A stretch of DNA of 64,000 bases from Chlorobiaceae bacterium (lineage in GTDB: Bacteria > Bacteroidota > Chlorobiia > Chlorobiales > Chlorobiaceae). Below the pieces are notes generated by a model. That model searched no databases and was not told the DNA's origin. It saw only the letters and a program-made list of their open reading frames with translations. Below, one piece after another: positions 23,428 to 31,930 of the stretch. Location of the stretch: NCBI GenBank assembly GCA_012972835.1, contig JABDHK010000002.1:1-64000 (forward strand), given 5' to 3'. Every line of letters starts with the position of its first letter. Positions within the stretch are counted from its first letter, which is position 1. The position numbers were made by a program, and so were the translations under genes.

Positions 23428-24987
23428 TCAGAGCGACTTAATAATAATTTTTTTCTGGAGAACGGTTTCCATCCACGATTTCAGCTGTTCTGCTGCCCAG
23501 ATTTCAATATCCGGCTCAAAACGGGGCGTCAACAGAAGAGTAATTTCACTGCCCTTTACCGAGACGTTAATGGCCTGGATATTCTTGCGGTGGCCTCGTT
23601 CTAAACCGTTAGCCAGACGAAGAATTCCGGAAAGCACATCGACAGCTCTTTTATGGATTGGCTTCAGGAGAGTGTATGCCGTATGCCTCTCGGAAGGGGG
23701 GGATTTGCGGTGATAGCGGACAACATGGGCAATGATTTCGATTTCAGTAGGTGAAAATCCGCGAAGTTCCCCATTGAGGATAATATACTGGCTATGTTTG
23801 TGATGAGAAGAGATGGAAATAAAGGTGCCGATATTATGAAGAAGTGAAGCATATTCAAGCAGTTCCCGGTAGGGTGCTTCAAGATGATGCAAAGGCGCCA
23901 GACTGTCGAACAGCTGCAGAGAGAGTTTTGCTACATGCTCTGCATGCTCCTGATTCCAGGCACAGCGAAACCCGAGTTCATAGACGCTCTCATGCCGGAT
24001 ATCAAGCTCGAACTCACTCTCCAGCTCACTGCCGTCATTACCGAGGTTCTTGAGATAGTGAAGCACCATGCCTTCACGAAGCGCGTAATCCGACACAACG
24101 ATTTCACTGAGATTGAAGAGCCTGAAAATCATATCAACAAGAATGAGACCCGGAACAATCAAATCAACCCTGTTGACATCAAGACCTGTCAAGCGCCTGC
24201 GTTCGACAGAACTCAGTGGAAGCACAGCTTTATAGAGTACCTGAAACTCCTTGCGTGAAAAGAGGCTGTTGTTGAGTGACACGCTGCTCTCCCGGCCATT
24301 CATTGAAGCGATCATCCGGGCAATATTCTGAGCTGTTCCGGAGGATGCTATAGCCCTTGTCACCTTAAGCTCGGAGGCTTTTTCAACAGGAGAGTCCATC
24401 TCAGCCGAAAAAAACTGCTCAAGCATCTTGATGTCATGACGATCAATCGGATCGGAAAAAACAAAACGTTCACGCATTCTTGCTACACCGATTTTTCGGC
24501 TCTCAAGAAGTTGTACTCCCTTATTGTTAGCAATAATAAATTCAACTGAACCACCACCGATATCGAAAAGAAGGTCGGAAGATTTGCCGATCTTCACAGC
24601 TTTTCGAACACCGTAATAGATAAACTCAGCCTCTTCCCTGCCCGAAATAATTTTGACTTTAAGGCCTGTTTCATCCCGTATTCTCCGAAGAAAATCAAGC
24701 CGATTTTTTGCTTCCCGGATAGCGCTGGTAGCAAATGCGATGACGTTTTCCGGTACCACACCGTGATGGGCCGCAAGAACAAGAAAATTCTTCAGGGCCG
24801 CAATACCCGAAAGCATAGCCTCTTCATCAAGCATTTTTGTAGAAATGCTCCCCCGACCGATACAAATCATATTTTTGACACGGTCAATTTCAACAATCCC
24901 CTTTCCCTTGCTCTCCTCAACAATAATCATGTGGAAGGAGTTGGTGCCAAGGTCTATAGCGGCTACTCTCAATTTTTCAGTTGTCAT
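23428..24987 (-). CDS. ppx: Exopolyphosphatase / guanosine pentaphosphate phosphohydrolase (Ppx/GppA family)
   Basis: 519 residues. The N-terminal ASKHA ATPase-like fold has the phosphate-binding loops VAAIDLGTNSFHMIIVEE (8-25) and LLFDIGGGSVEFII, plus ATSAIREAKN and SSGTAQNIARM. The C-terminal part (about 315-500) is HD-domain-like, with YASLLHNIGTFISISSHHKHS and IIAHVVRYHRKSPP, as in the long Ppx forms. It degrades inorganic polyphosphate or converts pppGpp to ppGpp; the two activities cannot be told apart by reading. The RelA/SpoT synthetase/hydrolase is in the same window at 54591-56792. First gene of the ppx-pabB-pabC group. Confidence 0.92.
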   Translation of the reverse strand: MTTEKLRVAAIDLGTNSFHMIIVEESKGKGIVEIDRVKNMICIGRGSISTKMLDEEAMLSGIAALKNFLVLAAHHGVVPENVIAFATSAIREAKNRLDFLRRIRDETGLKVKIISGREEAEFIYYGVRKAVKIGKSSDLLFDIGGGSVEFIIANNKGVQLLESRKIGVARMRERFVFSDPIDRHDIKMLEQFFSAEMDSPVEKASELKVTRAIASSGTAQNIARMIASMNGRESSVSLNNSLFSRKEFQVLYKAVLPLSSVERRRLTGLDVNRVDLIVPGLILVDMIFRLFNLSEIVVSDYALREGMVLHYLKNLGNDGSELESEFELDIRHESVYELGFRCAWNQEHAEHVAKLSLQLFDSLAPLHHLEAPYRELLEYASLLHNIGTFISISSHHKHSQYIILNGELRGFSPTEIEIIAHVVRYHRKSPPSERHTAYTLLKPIHKRAVDVLSGILRLANGLERGHRKNIQAINVSVKGSEITLLLTPRFEPDIEIWAAEQLKSWMETVLQKKIIIKSL

Positions 24988-25230
24988 TAAAAAATGGTCT
25001 GTCGGCGTTTAAGCAATGCCATACAAAATACATGTTTGCACGCAAAAAGGAAAAGGAAGAACCCGGCCCCTCTGATTTCACACAATGAGCACTGAAATGT
25101 ATCACTGCTCTGCAGCTGACCTTTTCTCTTCCGGAGATTTCGGTGTATATTCAAGCCTGAAGCAAGCAGATATTTGTCATTTCCCCAGTAAAATATTTTT
25201 TTCTCGACTCTTACTCTCTGCCTTATCCCT
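24988..25230. other. Divergent intergenic region, no gene found
   Basis: 243 bases between ppx (minus) and the polyprenol-kinase-like gene (plus). It must hold promoters for both. No convincing hexamer pair, RNA gene or palindrome was found. Confidence 0.4.
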
Positions 25231-25884
25231 ATGAAAAAAATTGACCGACTGAGACTTCGCTATGAAGTTGCAAGAAAGACCATTCATCTGTCGTCCATTT
25301 CAATTCCCGTTATCTACTACTTTATCAGCAGGGATATTGCGCTTCTTTTGCTTGTTCCACTTTTTACCGGTTTTTTTCTGGTTGACCTGCTGAAAAATTT
25401 TTACCCGCCTGTTTCAAAATGGTATCATAAGACCTTTGATGCCATGCTGAGAACGCATGAACTTGAAAAAAAGCCATATCTGAACGGTGCAACCTTCATC
25501 ACTCTTGGTGCTCTAATCCTGGTGCTTTTTTTCCCGAAAATTATTGTTGTTGCATCTTTTTCGATGGTTTCCATTTCAGATACCTTTGCCGCTGTTATTG
25601 GAAAAGCTTTTGGAAAACACCGGCTGGGTGAGAAAAGTATAGAAGGAACTCTTGCTTTTTTTCTCTCTTCATTGCTTATTGTTGCCCTTGTGCCGGAGCT
25701 TAATATGTTGATCGGGATTGTTATGGCCATAAGTGCCACACTGACCGAGGCCTTTATTGTGCGTATAGGAAGCTTCAAAATTGACGATAACCTTTCCATT
25801 CCTCTTGTCAGCGCATTGGTTGGAATTCTCTGCTATATGCTTTTTATGCCTGAACAGATTCCATTTCTTTCCATGGGCCGATAG
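25231..25884 (+). CDS. Polyprenol/phytol kinase-like CTP-transferase-family membrane protein
   Basis: 217 residues with about six hydrophobic segments. It belongs to the SEC59/DGK1/VTE5 family of CTP-dependent lipid-alcohol kinases. Diagnostic pieces are LRYEVARKTIHLSSISIPVI at the start, LNGATFITLGALIL, and the cytidylyltransferase-like SISDTFAAVIGKAFGKHRLG with KSIEGTLAFF. In phototrophs such kinases recycle phytol or other isoprenoid alcohols into diphosphates used to esterify (bacterio)chlorophylls and make quinones. Here the alcohol could be phytol, geranylgeraniol or farnesol; that is inference. It is followed 20 bases later by tsaC. Confidence 0.8.
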   Translation: MKKIDRLRLRYEVARKTIHLSSISIPVIYYFISRDIALLLLVPLFTGFFLVDLLKNFYPPVSKWYHKTFDAMLRTHELEKKPYLNGATFITLGALILVLFFPKIIVVASFSMVSISDTFAAVIGKAFGKHRLGEKSIEGTLAFFLSSLLIVALVPELNMLIGIVMAISATLTEAFIVRIGSFKIDDNLSIPLVSALVGILCYMLFMPEQIPFLSMGR

Positions 25885-25904
25885 TTGATTTCTCAAGAAG
25901 TATC

Positions 25905-26852
25905 ATGCAGACCACTCTTACCGATTCAGCCGAAGAAGCCGCCAATATCCTCAACGCAGGAGGTGTGGTTGCATTTCCCACTGAAACGGTGTACGGTCTC
26001 GGTGCCGGGATCTGCCATCCTGAAGCCATCAAGGAGCTCTTTCGTGCAAAGGGTCGTCCGGTTGATAACCCCTTGATTGTTCATATCCATTGTATTGAGC
26101 AGATCGCTGATGTAGCTGGCGACATCAATAAAGATGCAAGTGCGCTTATTGAGCGGTTTTTCCCCGGGCCTCTGACTCTTGTGCTTAAAAAAAATCCTTG
26201 TGTACCTGACACCGTTACTGCCGGTCTTGATACCGTAGGAGTCCGATGCCCGGCAAACCCTGTAGCACATGAGTTTCTTGCTCATTGCACCTGCCCGGTT
26301 GCCGCTCCTTCGGCAAATCTTTCGGGACTGCCAAGCGCTACCAGCTGGGAAACTGTCTATGAGGATCTTGATGGAAAAATCGACTGCCTCCTTCGGGGAA
26401 AGCCGAGTTCTATCGGCCTTGAATCAACCATTGTCGACTGTTCCGGAGCAATACCGGTTCTGCTCAGGGCCGGCGCCATAACCCTTGAACAACTGCTGGC
26501 TGTTATCCCGAAAATTTCAGTTGACACGCCCAAGGATGACCAAGAGCCACCAAGAAGCCCGGGACTGAAATATCCGCACTATGCACCAAGGGCATCTATT
26601 GTTCTTTGCCATGCCAATGAAAAGATATCCGCCCAACACTCATCAGCTTATATCGGTCTTTCCGAGCCACCAGCTGGTTTTGCATTGCTCAAGATCTGCC
26701 GAAATCTTGAGGAGTACGGCCGTGAGCTGTTCAGCTTTTTCCGCCGTTGTGATTCTGAAGGCATCGACCTGATTTACTGTGAGCTGCCTTCGAACACCGG
26801 CATCGGCAGAGCGATCAGGGATAGACTTCTGAGAGCATCGGGGAGGCATTAA
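25905..26852 (+). CDS. tsaC: L-threonylcarbamoyladenylate synthase, long Sua5 form
   Basis: 315 residues. The YrdC domain (about 5-205) makes threonylcarbamoyl-AMP from threonine, bicarbonate and ATP for t6A37 tRNA modification. Signatures are GGVVAFPTETVYGLGAG, RAKGRPVDNPLIVHI, FFPGPLTLVLKKN, VGVRCPANPVAHEFL, VAAPSANLSG and IGLESTIVDCSG. A linker with SPGLKYPHYAPRA leads into the C-terminal Sua5 domain (about 235-315), which marks the Sua5/YwlC long form. It follows the kinase gene closely. Confidence 0.95.
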   Translation: MQTTLTDSAEEAANILNAGGVVAFPTETVYGLGAGICHPEAIKELFRAKGRPVDNPLIVHIHCIEQIADVAGDINKDASALIERFFPGPLTLVLKKNPCVPDTVTAGLDTVGVRCPANPVAHEFLAHCTCPVAAPSANLSGLPSATSWETVYEDLDGKIDCLLRGKPSSIGLESTIVDCSGAIPVLLRAGAITLEQLLAVIPKISVDTPKDDQEPPRSPGLKYPHYAPRASIVLCHANEKISAQHSSAYIGLSEPPAGFALLKICRNLEEYGRELFSFFRRCDSEGIDLIYCELPSNTGIGRAIRDRLLRASGRH

Positions 26853-26862
26853 CCCCCCCCCC
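26853..26862. repeat. Run of ten C residues between convergent genes
   Basis: A C10 homopolymer immediately follows the tsaC stop codon. It lies between the 3' ends of two convergent genes, so slippage there would not alter a known reading frame. Confidence 0.8.
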
Positions 26863-26873
26863 GCTGCCTTTGA

Positions 26874-28916
26874 TTAGAATAAAAGAGAACAGCCAAGATG
26901 AAATGAACCGGGAGAGCTGGTAGCGCGCTCATCGTTGCCGCTGCTGTAGAGCTCTCTGTCACTGTACCAAGTAATCTCGTATCGTGCAGCAAGGTTCATC
27001 TGCGGTATGGCTTGCCATGATGCCAGAAGAAAAAGTGATTTCCCCCGTCCGTTATAGAGCCCGAGCGTTGATGTCAGTGGCAGATCATCCTCATAGGCAT
27101 AGAGAGCTGCATCGTAATCCTCCGTATTGAACAGGGTGCAACGTCCTTTCAAACTGAGTTTTCCTGCATGATAACCCACCTGCTGATAGGTCAGCCAGCC
27201 ATAGAGTGTGGTATCTCCTGAAAGATATTTATTAACCACTTTTTTTACCTCTCCCCGACTTCTCAGATGAAGATGCCGGGATGCATCAATATCACAATCC
27301 AGCCTGCTGCAACTCGATATTTGCGGAAGCGCGGTCCAGAGAGGATGGCTGGTCGTACCCTGATTTGCCTGTACTTCTTTATATTTATGCTGCAGTTGCA
27401 GATTCCAGCCTACAGCGGGTGATTGCTTCCAGGTCATGACCATTTTGAAATCATTGCCGTCAGATGGGTATTGACAATGGTCGTCAAGCAATGGAAATGT
27501 AAAGAGGTCATAATATGCACCAACTGAAAGACTCTCGTTTATCCTTGCTTTAACACCAACATAGTCTCCATTCTCGTTTGATGCGCCGCTTCCTCTTTCA
27601 GCAAACGCTCCTGCAAAAGGGGAGAAAAAGTGTTCGCCATACCGCCTGATGGAAGCAACCGTGTTGACTCCATGAAATATTTCATACTCGGCACCTCCTA
27701 TCCAGGAAGCATCGTGAGGCTTTTCGGAAAATGCTGCTTCAGCAAACATGCTGACCTTGCCAAGGGAACAATCTGTTTCGAGACTGTAAAGAGTTGCAGA
27801 GGATTGATTACCTGCTGTGGCATAGGGCTCAAGCTGATTGAGGGGGACGGAATAGCGATAGTTAAGCACAGAGCCACCGGCTCTGCCGCTCAAAGAGCCT
27901 GTTTGATAATTATAGAGCAGATGTGCCCCGGAGAGGGTTTCGGCAACGTTGTCTTTTCTGCCTATTTCAAGTGCAGTTCGATGGTAACCCGATTTATCAA
28001 AACTTGTAATGAGCCCTGTGTTTTTATTGATGACAGCATCAAGATGGTTTGCGGAATAAAATGATGTAACCTCAAGAGGATCAAGCTTCAAGGTTGTGGC
28101 CGCGCCTTGCAGAAAGCCGGATTCGGAGCTTGATGTATAAGAGGATAACTGCTTTGACGAGAGCCGGACACCTGCAGTAGGATCAGAGCCTTTTGAATAA
28201 TAACGGCACTCTCCGATGAGCAGCCCCTCTCCAAAATTCAGCCGGTAGTTGCCGATAACTGCGCTTTTTACGAAACCAAGATCATGGGCATTGATGCTGA
28301 GTGAGGTAAAGTCGGCAACATCAGGCTCTCCAATATCCTTTTCCTGAATAAGGCAGGCATTCAGATGAGGAACTGAAAACTGCAGACGGTGATAAATTTT
28401 GTCGTTGTCGCCACTGTAAGCACCGTTTATAATGCCTTTACGCTCAGGTGTTTCCCAAAACAGACGGCTGTAAAGCGCAACTTTAGTCTCATCCTTCCCT
28501 TCTGCCGGGGCTTTTTTGCCGGGAGCCTCTTGTTTATGGAACTGAACATAGGGAGCAATAGCCGCCGATTTCTCACTGCCAATAATGGGCTCAAGTTCCT
28601 GCAGGGAGAGAATCTGGCCCTTTTCGCGTCGAAAAGCAAGAATAGCATCGGCGTCGAAAGTCGTCAACCAGGGAAGCTGCCGCAGTTCACTGGCATCAGC
28701 ATCATTGAGAGAGATTTTGTTGTTCTTCAGATCATCAACCAATTCAATCATCTGCTCAAGATTGGCCTCAGATTCAGCGCTGTCGTAGAGTTGCTGAAGA
28801 TCATTGTTTTCGGCACAGAGCGGGGAAAAAAGATACAAAGGAAGTGCGAGAAATAAAAAAAACGTCATGACCGTGGGAAGTACATGACGTTTGATAGAGA
28901 AGAAAAGCTGTCTCAT
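26874..28916 (-). CDS. Helix-hairpin-helix protein with C-terminal outer-membrane barrel
   Basis: About 680 residues from the ATG at 28916 (a longer frame starts at 28943). A signal peptide is visible (MTFFLFLALPLYLFSPLCA). Next comes a ComEA-like helix-hairpin-helix region at roughly 50-125 (SLNDADASELRQLPWLTTFD; LSLQELEPIIGSEKSAAIAP). The remaining 550 residues alternate aromatic and polar strands and end in a barrel-like terminal strand (FHLGCSLLF). This architecture is recurrent in Bacteroidetes/Chlorobi, and its role is not established; DNA handling at the outer membrane is a possibility suggested only by the HhH domain. Convergent with tsaC. The next upstream gene on this strand is rluB, whose stop at 28958 is 41 bases before this start. 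Confidence 0.75.
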   Translation of the reverse strand: MRQLFFSIKRHVLPTVMTFFLFLALPLYLFSPLCAENNDLQQLYDSAESEANLEQMIELVDDLKNNKISLNDADASELRQLPWLTTFDADAILAFRREKGQILSLQELEPIIGSEKSAAIAPYVQFHKQEAPGKKAPAEGKDETKVALYSRLFWETPERKGIINGAYSGDNDKIYHRLQFSVPHLNACLIQEKDIGEPDVADFTSLSINAHDLGFVKSAVIGNYRLNFGEGLLIGECRYYSKGSDPTAGVRLSSKQLSSYTSSSESGFLQGAATTLKLDPLEVTSFYSANHLDAVINKNTGLITSFDKSGYHRTALEIGRKDNVAETLSGAHLLYNYQTGSLSGRAGGSVLNYRYSVPLNQLEPYATAGNQSSATLYSLETDCSLGKVSMFAEAAFSEKPHDASWIGGAEYEIFHGVNTVASIRRYGEHFFSPFAGAFAERGSGASNENGDYVGVKARINESLSVGAYYDLFTFPLLDDHCQYPSDGNDFKMVMTWKQSPAVGWNLQLQHKYKEVQANQGTTSHPLWTALPQISSCSRLDCDIDASRHLHLRSRGEVKKVVNKYLSGDTTLYGWLTYQQVGYHAGKLSLKGRCTLFNTEDYDAALYAYEDDLPLTSTLGLYNGRGKSLFLLASWQAIPQMNLAARYEITWYSDRELYSSGNDERATSSPGSFHLGCSLLF

Positions 28917-28957
28917 AACCATTCCGGGTTTTTGCGTTAACAAAACCGGCTGATGGC

Positions 28958-29701
28958 TTATGGGCTCTCCGTTAACTTATAGAGTTCCTGAACCTCATTT
29001 CGGCTCAGGTACCGCCATTCACCCCGCCGGAGTTCACCAGCCTGAAGGCCTGCATAAGCAACCCTTTCAAGCCGTTTAACCTCAAAACCGAGGGTTTCGA
29101 ACATTCTTCGTACCTGATGATTCTTTCCTTCATGAATGCTCAGCAATACCTGCATACCTTCATCAAGTATTTTGGCCTTGCAGGGACTGACTTTTTCCCC
29201 GGTATCTTTTAAACGCATCCCTCCTGTCAGCTGCTGCAGAAGATTTGGCGTAAACTTGTCAGCAAGCACAGCAATATACTCTTTTTTTACATTTGACGAA
29301 GGATGCATTAATTTATGTGCAAGGGTTCCGTCGTTGGTCAAAAGGATAACGCCTGTTGTTTTTCTGTCAAGCCGCCCTACGGGAAAAATCCGTTCTTTGA
29401 CATCGATAAAATCGAGTACCATCTCCCGGTTTTTTTCGTCACTGTTGGTGGTTATAACGTTTCTCGGCTTGTTGAACAGAATGTAGACCTTTCTTGCCTC
29501 TGGCTGAGCAAAGCGCTCGCCATCGACAATAACCTCATCGCGGGAGGGATTAACCATTATTCCTGGCTTTGTAATCACCACACCGTTAACCATAACCCGT
29601 CCATCCAGAATAAGCTGGTCGGCGGCCCTTCGTGATGCTATGCCGCATGAGGCCAGAAACCGGTTGATTCTGACCTCATCCTCTTTACTGCTTTGTTTCA
29701 T
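28958..29701 (-). CDS. rluB: 23S rRNA pseudouridine synthase, RluB/RsuA family
   Basis: 247 residues. The N-terminal S4 RNA-binding domain (VRINRFLASCGIASRRAADQ, ILDGRVMVNGVV) is followed by the catalytic domain with VGRLDRKTTGVILLTNDG, which contains the active-site aspartate in GRLD, and then NHQVRRMFETLGFEVKRL. RluB isomerises a uridine in helix 80 of 23S rRNA; RsuA-type 16S specificity cannot be fully excluded. Its start overlaps the 3' end of scpB by 17 bases, the order (scpB then rluB) common in many bacteria. Confidence 0.92.
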   Translation of the reverse strand: MKQSSKEDEVRINRFLASCGIASRRAADQLILDGRVMVNGVVITKPGIMVNPSRDEVIVDGERFAQPEARKVYILFNKPRNVITTNSDEKNREMVLDFIDVKERIFPVGRLDRKTTGVILLTNDGTLAHKLMHPSSNVKKEYIAVLADKFTPNLLQQLTGGMRLKDTGEKVSPCKAKILDEGMQVLLSIHEGKNHQVRRMFETLGFEVKRLERVAYAGLQAGELRRGEWRYLSRNEVQELYKLTESP

Positions 29702-30326
29702 TCTCTTGTATCGTCTCCTCTTGATTGTTGCCGGTTGAAGCTCTCTCCATGCCCTCCTGCCGGGTAAGATAGTCCTGCTCTTCCTGCTCCTGCAGAATTT
29801 CTTTGATTTCGCGAAGTTTCGGCAGCTCTTTTAATGAAGAGAGGTGGAAGAGATCCAAAAATTCCTTTGTGGTGCCATACTGAAGTGGCTTTCCGGGAGA
29901 ATCTGCCCTTCCACGAAGCTCAATGAAGCCACGAAGCAGAAGCCTGTCGATAGCATAATCAGGGCTCACGCCTCGAATCTGCTGAATTTCCCCCCGGGTA
30001 ACAGGCTGATTATAGGCAATAACGGCAAGAACTTCAAGTATAGAGTGGGAAAGCCTTCTGCGGATTTTAGGGGCAAGAAGTTTTTTCAGGATATCACTGA
30101 ATTCCGGTTTTGACAGAAAACGATAACCACCGGCAATCCTCTGAATATGAAAGCTTCTTCCAGTTTCAGCATACTCAGCATTGAGTTGCTCAATAATCAT
30201 CTGAAATTCAGCGGAATCAAGCTCCCTGCCGGTAACCTGCCTGATGGTGTGGAGGGTAACCGCCTCGTCAGAAGCAAAAATAACTGCTTCGATATTTTGC
30301 TGAAGTTGTTTGTCCTGCTTCTGCAC
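29685..30326 (-). CDS. scpB: Segregation and condensation protein B
   Basis: 213 residues with two winged-helix domains. Typical pieces are NIEAVIFASDEAVTLHTIRQ at the start, GRSFHIQRIAGGYRFLSKPE, LSHSILEVLAVIAYNQPVTRGE, RGVSPDYAIDRLLLRGFIE and YGTTKEFLDLFHLSSLKELP. It is the kleisin partner of SMC-ScpA; smc is at 15486-19022. ScpA is not next to it here. The C-terminal 30 residues are Glu/Gln-rich and probably disordered. Overlaps rluB by 17 bases. Confidence 0.95.
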   Translation of the reverse strand: MQKQDKQLQQNIEAVIFASDEAVTLHTIRQVTGRELDSAEFQMIIEQLNAEYAETGRSFHIQRIAGGYRFLSKPEFSDILKKLLAPKIRRRLSHSILEVLAVIAYNQPVTRGEIQQIRGVSPDYAIDRLLLRGFIELRGRADSPGKPLQYGTTKEFLDLFHLSSLKELPKLREIKEILQEQEEQDYLTRQEGMERASTGNNQEETIQENETKQ

Positions 30327-30364
30327 ATTCTTCTACGTAGTATGAGAGAAAGATATGCTGCCGG

Positions 30365-31135
30365 TTATTTTTTCCGTGCTGTCGAATAATTATGATCAAG
30401 GCAGATTCCCCCTTCAAAGCTGTACCAAAGCTCCTGACAGGGAAAATTGCATTCGTAAAGGGCTTTGCCGATAACAACCGAATCAACACCATAAAGCTTA
30501 AGCTCATCGAGTTTTCTCAAGTCTTCGGCATTGGTGACTCCACCTGAAGCAGTAATCTTCATACCGGCTTTTTCAGCAAACCTTTTGGTGCTGTCATAAC
30601 CAAACCCCTGCATCATACCGTCACGGCTTATATCGGTATAAATCACCCGTTCAATACCCATCGCTTTCATCTGAAGAGCCAGTTCGTAATCCTTTAAACC
30701 ACTGCTTTCAGTCCACCCCTTAATCTTCGGAATACCGTTTTCAGCATCTATACCAACAACGATCTTTGATGGCCGATATATTTTTAAAAGTTCTTCGATC
30801 AGTTTCGGATTTGTGACCGCTGCCGAGCCAATCACAACGCGACCAACACCGATATCAAGATAGCGCTTGACCGCGTCAACAGAGCGGATACCACCACCAA
30901 CCTGGACAGGAATATCAAGATTAATGACGATTTGCCTTATTTTCTCAAAATTAACCATCTCTCCGGTAAGGGCGGCATCGAGGTCAACAATATGCAACAA
31001 CTTGGCATTCTGCTTGCGCCAGATAATTGCCATATCAAGGGGATTGTCGAGATAAATTTTTTTCTGGTTAAAATCACCACGTGTCAATCTCACACACTTA
31101 CCGTCCTTAATATCTATAGCAGGAATAATCAACAT
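30365..31135 (-). CDS. hisA: ProFAR isomerase (histidine biosynthesis)
   Basis: 256 residues from MLIIPAIDIKDGKCVRLTRG; a longer frame to 31171 overlaps the hisH end and is less likely. It is a TIM barrel that converts ProFAR to PRFAR. Visible are the first-half catalytic D8 region (PAIDIKDGKCVRL), VQVGGGIRSVDAVKRYLDIG with VVIGSAAVTNP, and second-half YTDISRDGMMQGFGYDSTKR with ITASGGVTNAEDL and VVIGKALYE. It lies 22 bases downstream of hisH, forming a two-gene his unit; hisI is about 6 kb away on the plus strand. Confidence 0.95.
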   Translation of the reverse strand: MLIIPAIDIKDGKCVRLTRGDFNQKKIYLDNPLDMAIIWRKQNAKLLHIVDLDAALTGEMVNFEKIRQIVINLDIPVQVGGGIRSVDAVKRYLDIGVGRVVIGSAAVTNPKLIEELLKIYRPSKIVVGIDAENGIPKIKGWTESSGLKDYELALQMKAMGIERVIYTDISRDGMMQGFGYDSTKRFAEKAGMKITASGGVTNAEDLRKLDELKLYGVDSVVIGKALYECNFPCQELWYSFEGGICLDHNYSTARKK

Positions 31136-31157
31136 ATCGGAATAACAAATATCGGTT

Positions 31158-31763
31158 TTAGTACCCGGCAAAGTTTTTCAGTACCTGTAATCCAGCTTCG
31201 GAACTTTTTTCCGGATGGAACTGAACTGCAAAAATACCATTTTTTTCAAGAGCTGAACAAAAGTTTTTTCCTGCAAACCAGGTTGTTGCAGCCACAGCAT
31301 CAAGTGATACCGGCTCACAGTAATAAGAGTGCACAAAATAGAAAAACGAGTGGTCGGGAATTCCGCGGAAAAGAACACTCTCTTTCTGTTGATCGACCGA
31401 ATTCCAGCCTATCTGGGGAATCTTGTCGGTGTCGCTTTTGAAATGGATTACACTGCCGGGAATGAGATCCATTCCTTTGTAAGAGCCCATCTCCTCACTT
31501 TCTGACAACAAGAGTTGCATCCCAAGACATATTCCAAGGAGCTGACCTCCTTTATCGACATGCTCCAAAAGGGCTTCGGTAAAACCCGATGCATTGAGTG
31601 ACTCTATAGCATGACCGAAAGCTCCAACACCGGGCAGAATAACTTTTCTATAGCCTGCAAGTTTAGCAGGATCACTGCTGACGATTGCCTTAACGCCAAG
31701 ATAGTCAAATGCCTTCTGAACAGAACGAAGATTTCCTGCACCGTAATCGGCTATAAAAACCAT
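31158..31763 (-). CDS. hisH: Imidazole glycerol phosphate synthase, glutaminase subunit
   Basis: 201 residues, class I glutamine amidotransferase. The nucleophile elbow is GICLGMQLL with the catalytic cysteine; the His-Glu pair is in FAVQFHPEKSS. N-terminal DYGAGNLRSVQKAFDYLG and PGVGAFGHAIESLN are typical of HisH. It supplies ammonia to HisF (not in the window) to make imidazole glycerol phosphate and AICAR. Divergent from nfnA across about 167 bases. Confidence 0.95.
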   Translation of the reverse strand: MVFIADYGAGNLRSVQKAFDYLGVKAIVSSDPAKLAGYRKVILPGVGAFGHAIESLNASGFTEALLEHVDKGGQLLGICLGMQLLLSESEEMGSYKGMDLIPGSVIHFKSDTDKIPQIGWNSVDQQKESVLFRGIPDHSFFYFVHSYYCEPVSLDAVAATTWFAGKNFCSALEKNGIFAVQFHPEKSSEAGLQVLKNFAGY

Positions 31764-31930
31764 AAATAAACCTTTAAAATGAGAGACATGGCACCCAATA
31801 AACTACTGAAAACAGAGCACCTAAATTTCTGACACATTTTTATATTTAATCCAGAATGCTTATTATAATCACTTTTTCACCTTACCGAAAAAGAGCGAAG
31901 CTTCCACCATCATACGAAATCGAAAAGCAA

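Noticed and set aside
24988-25230. Possible RNA gene between ppx and the polyprenol-kinase-like gene
   Set aside because: No cloverleaf, tmRNA-like or other conserved RNA features could be recognised.
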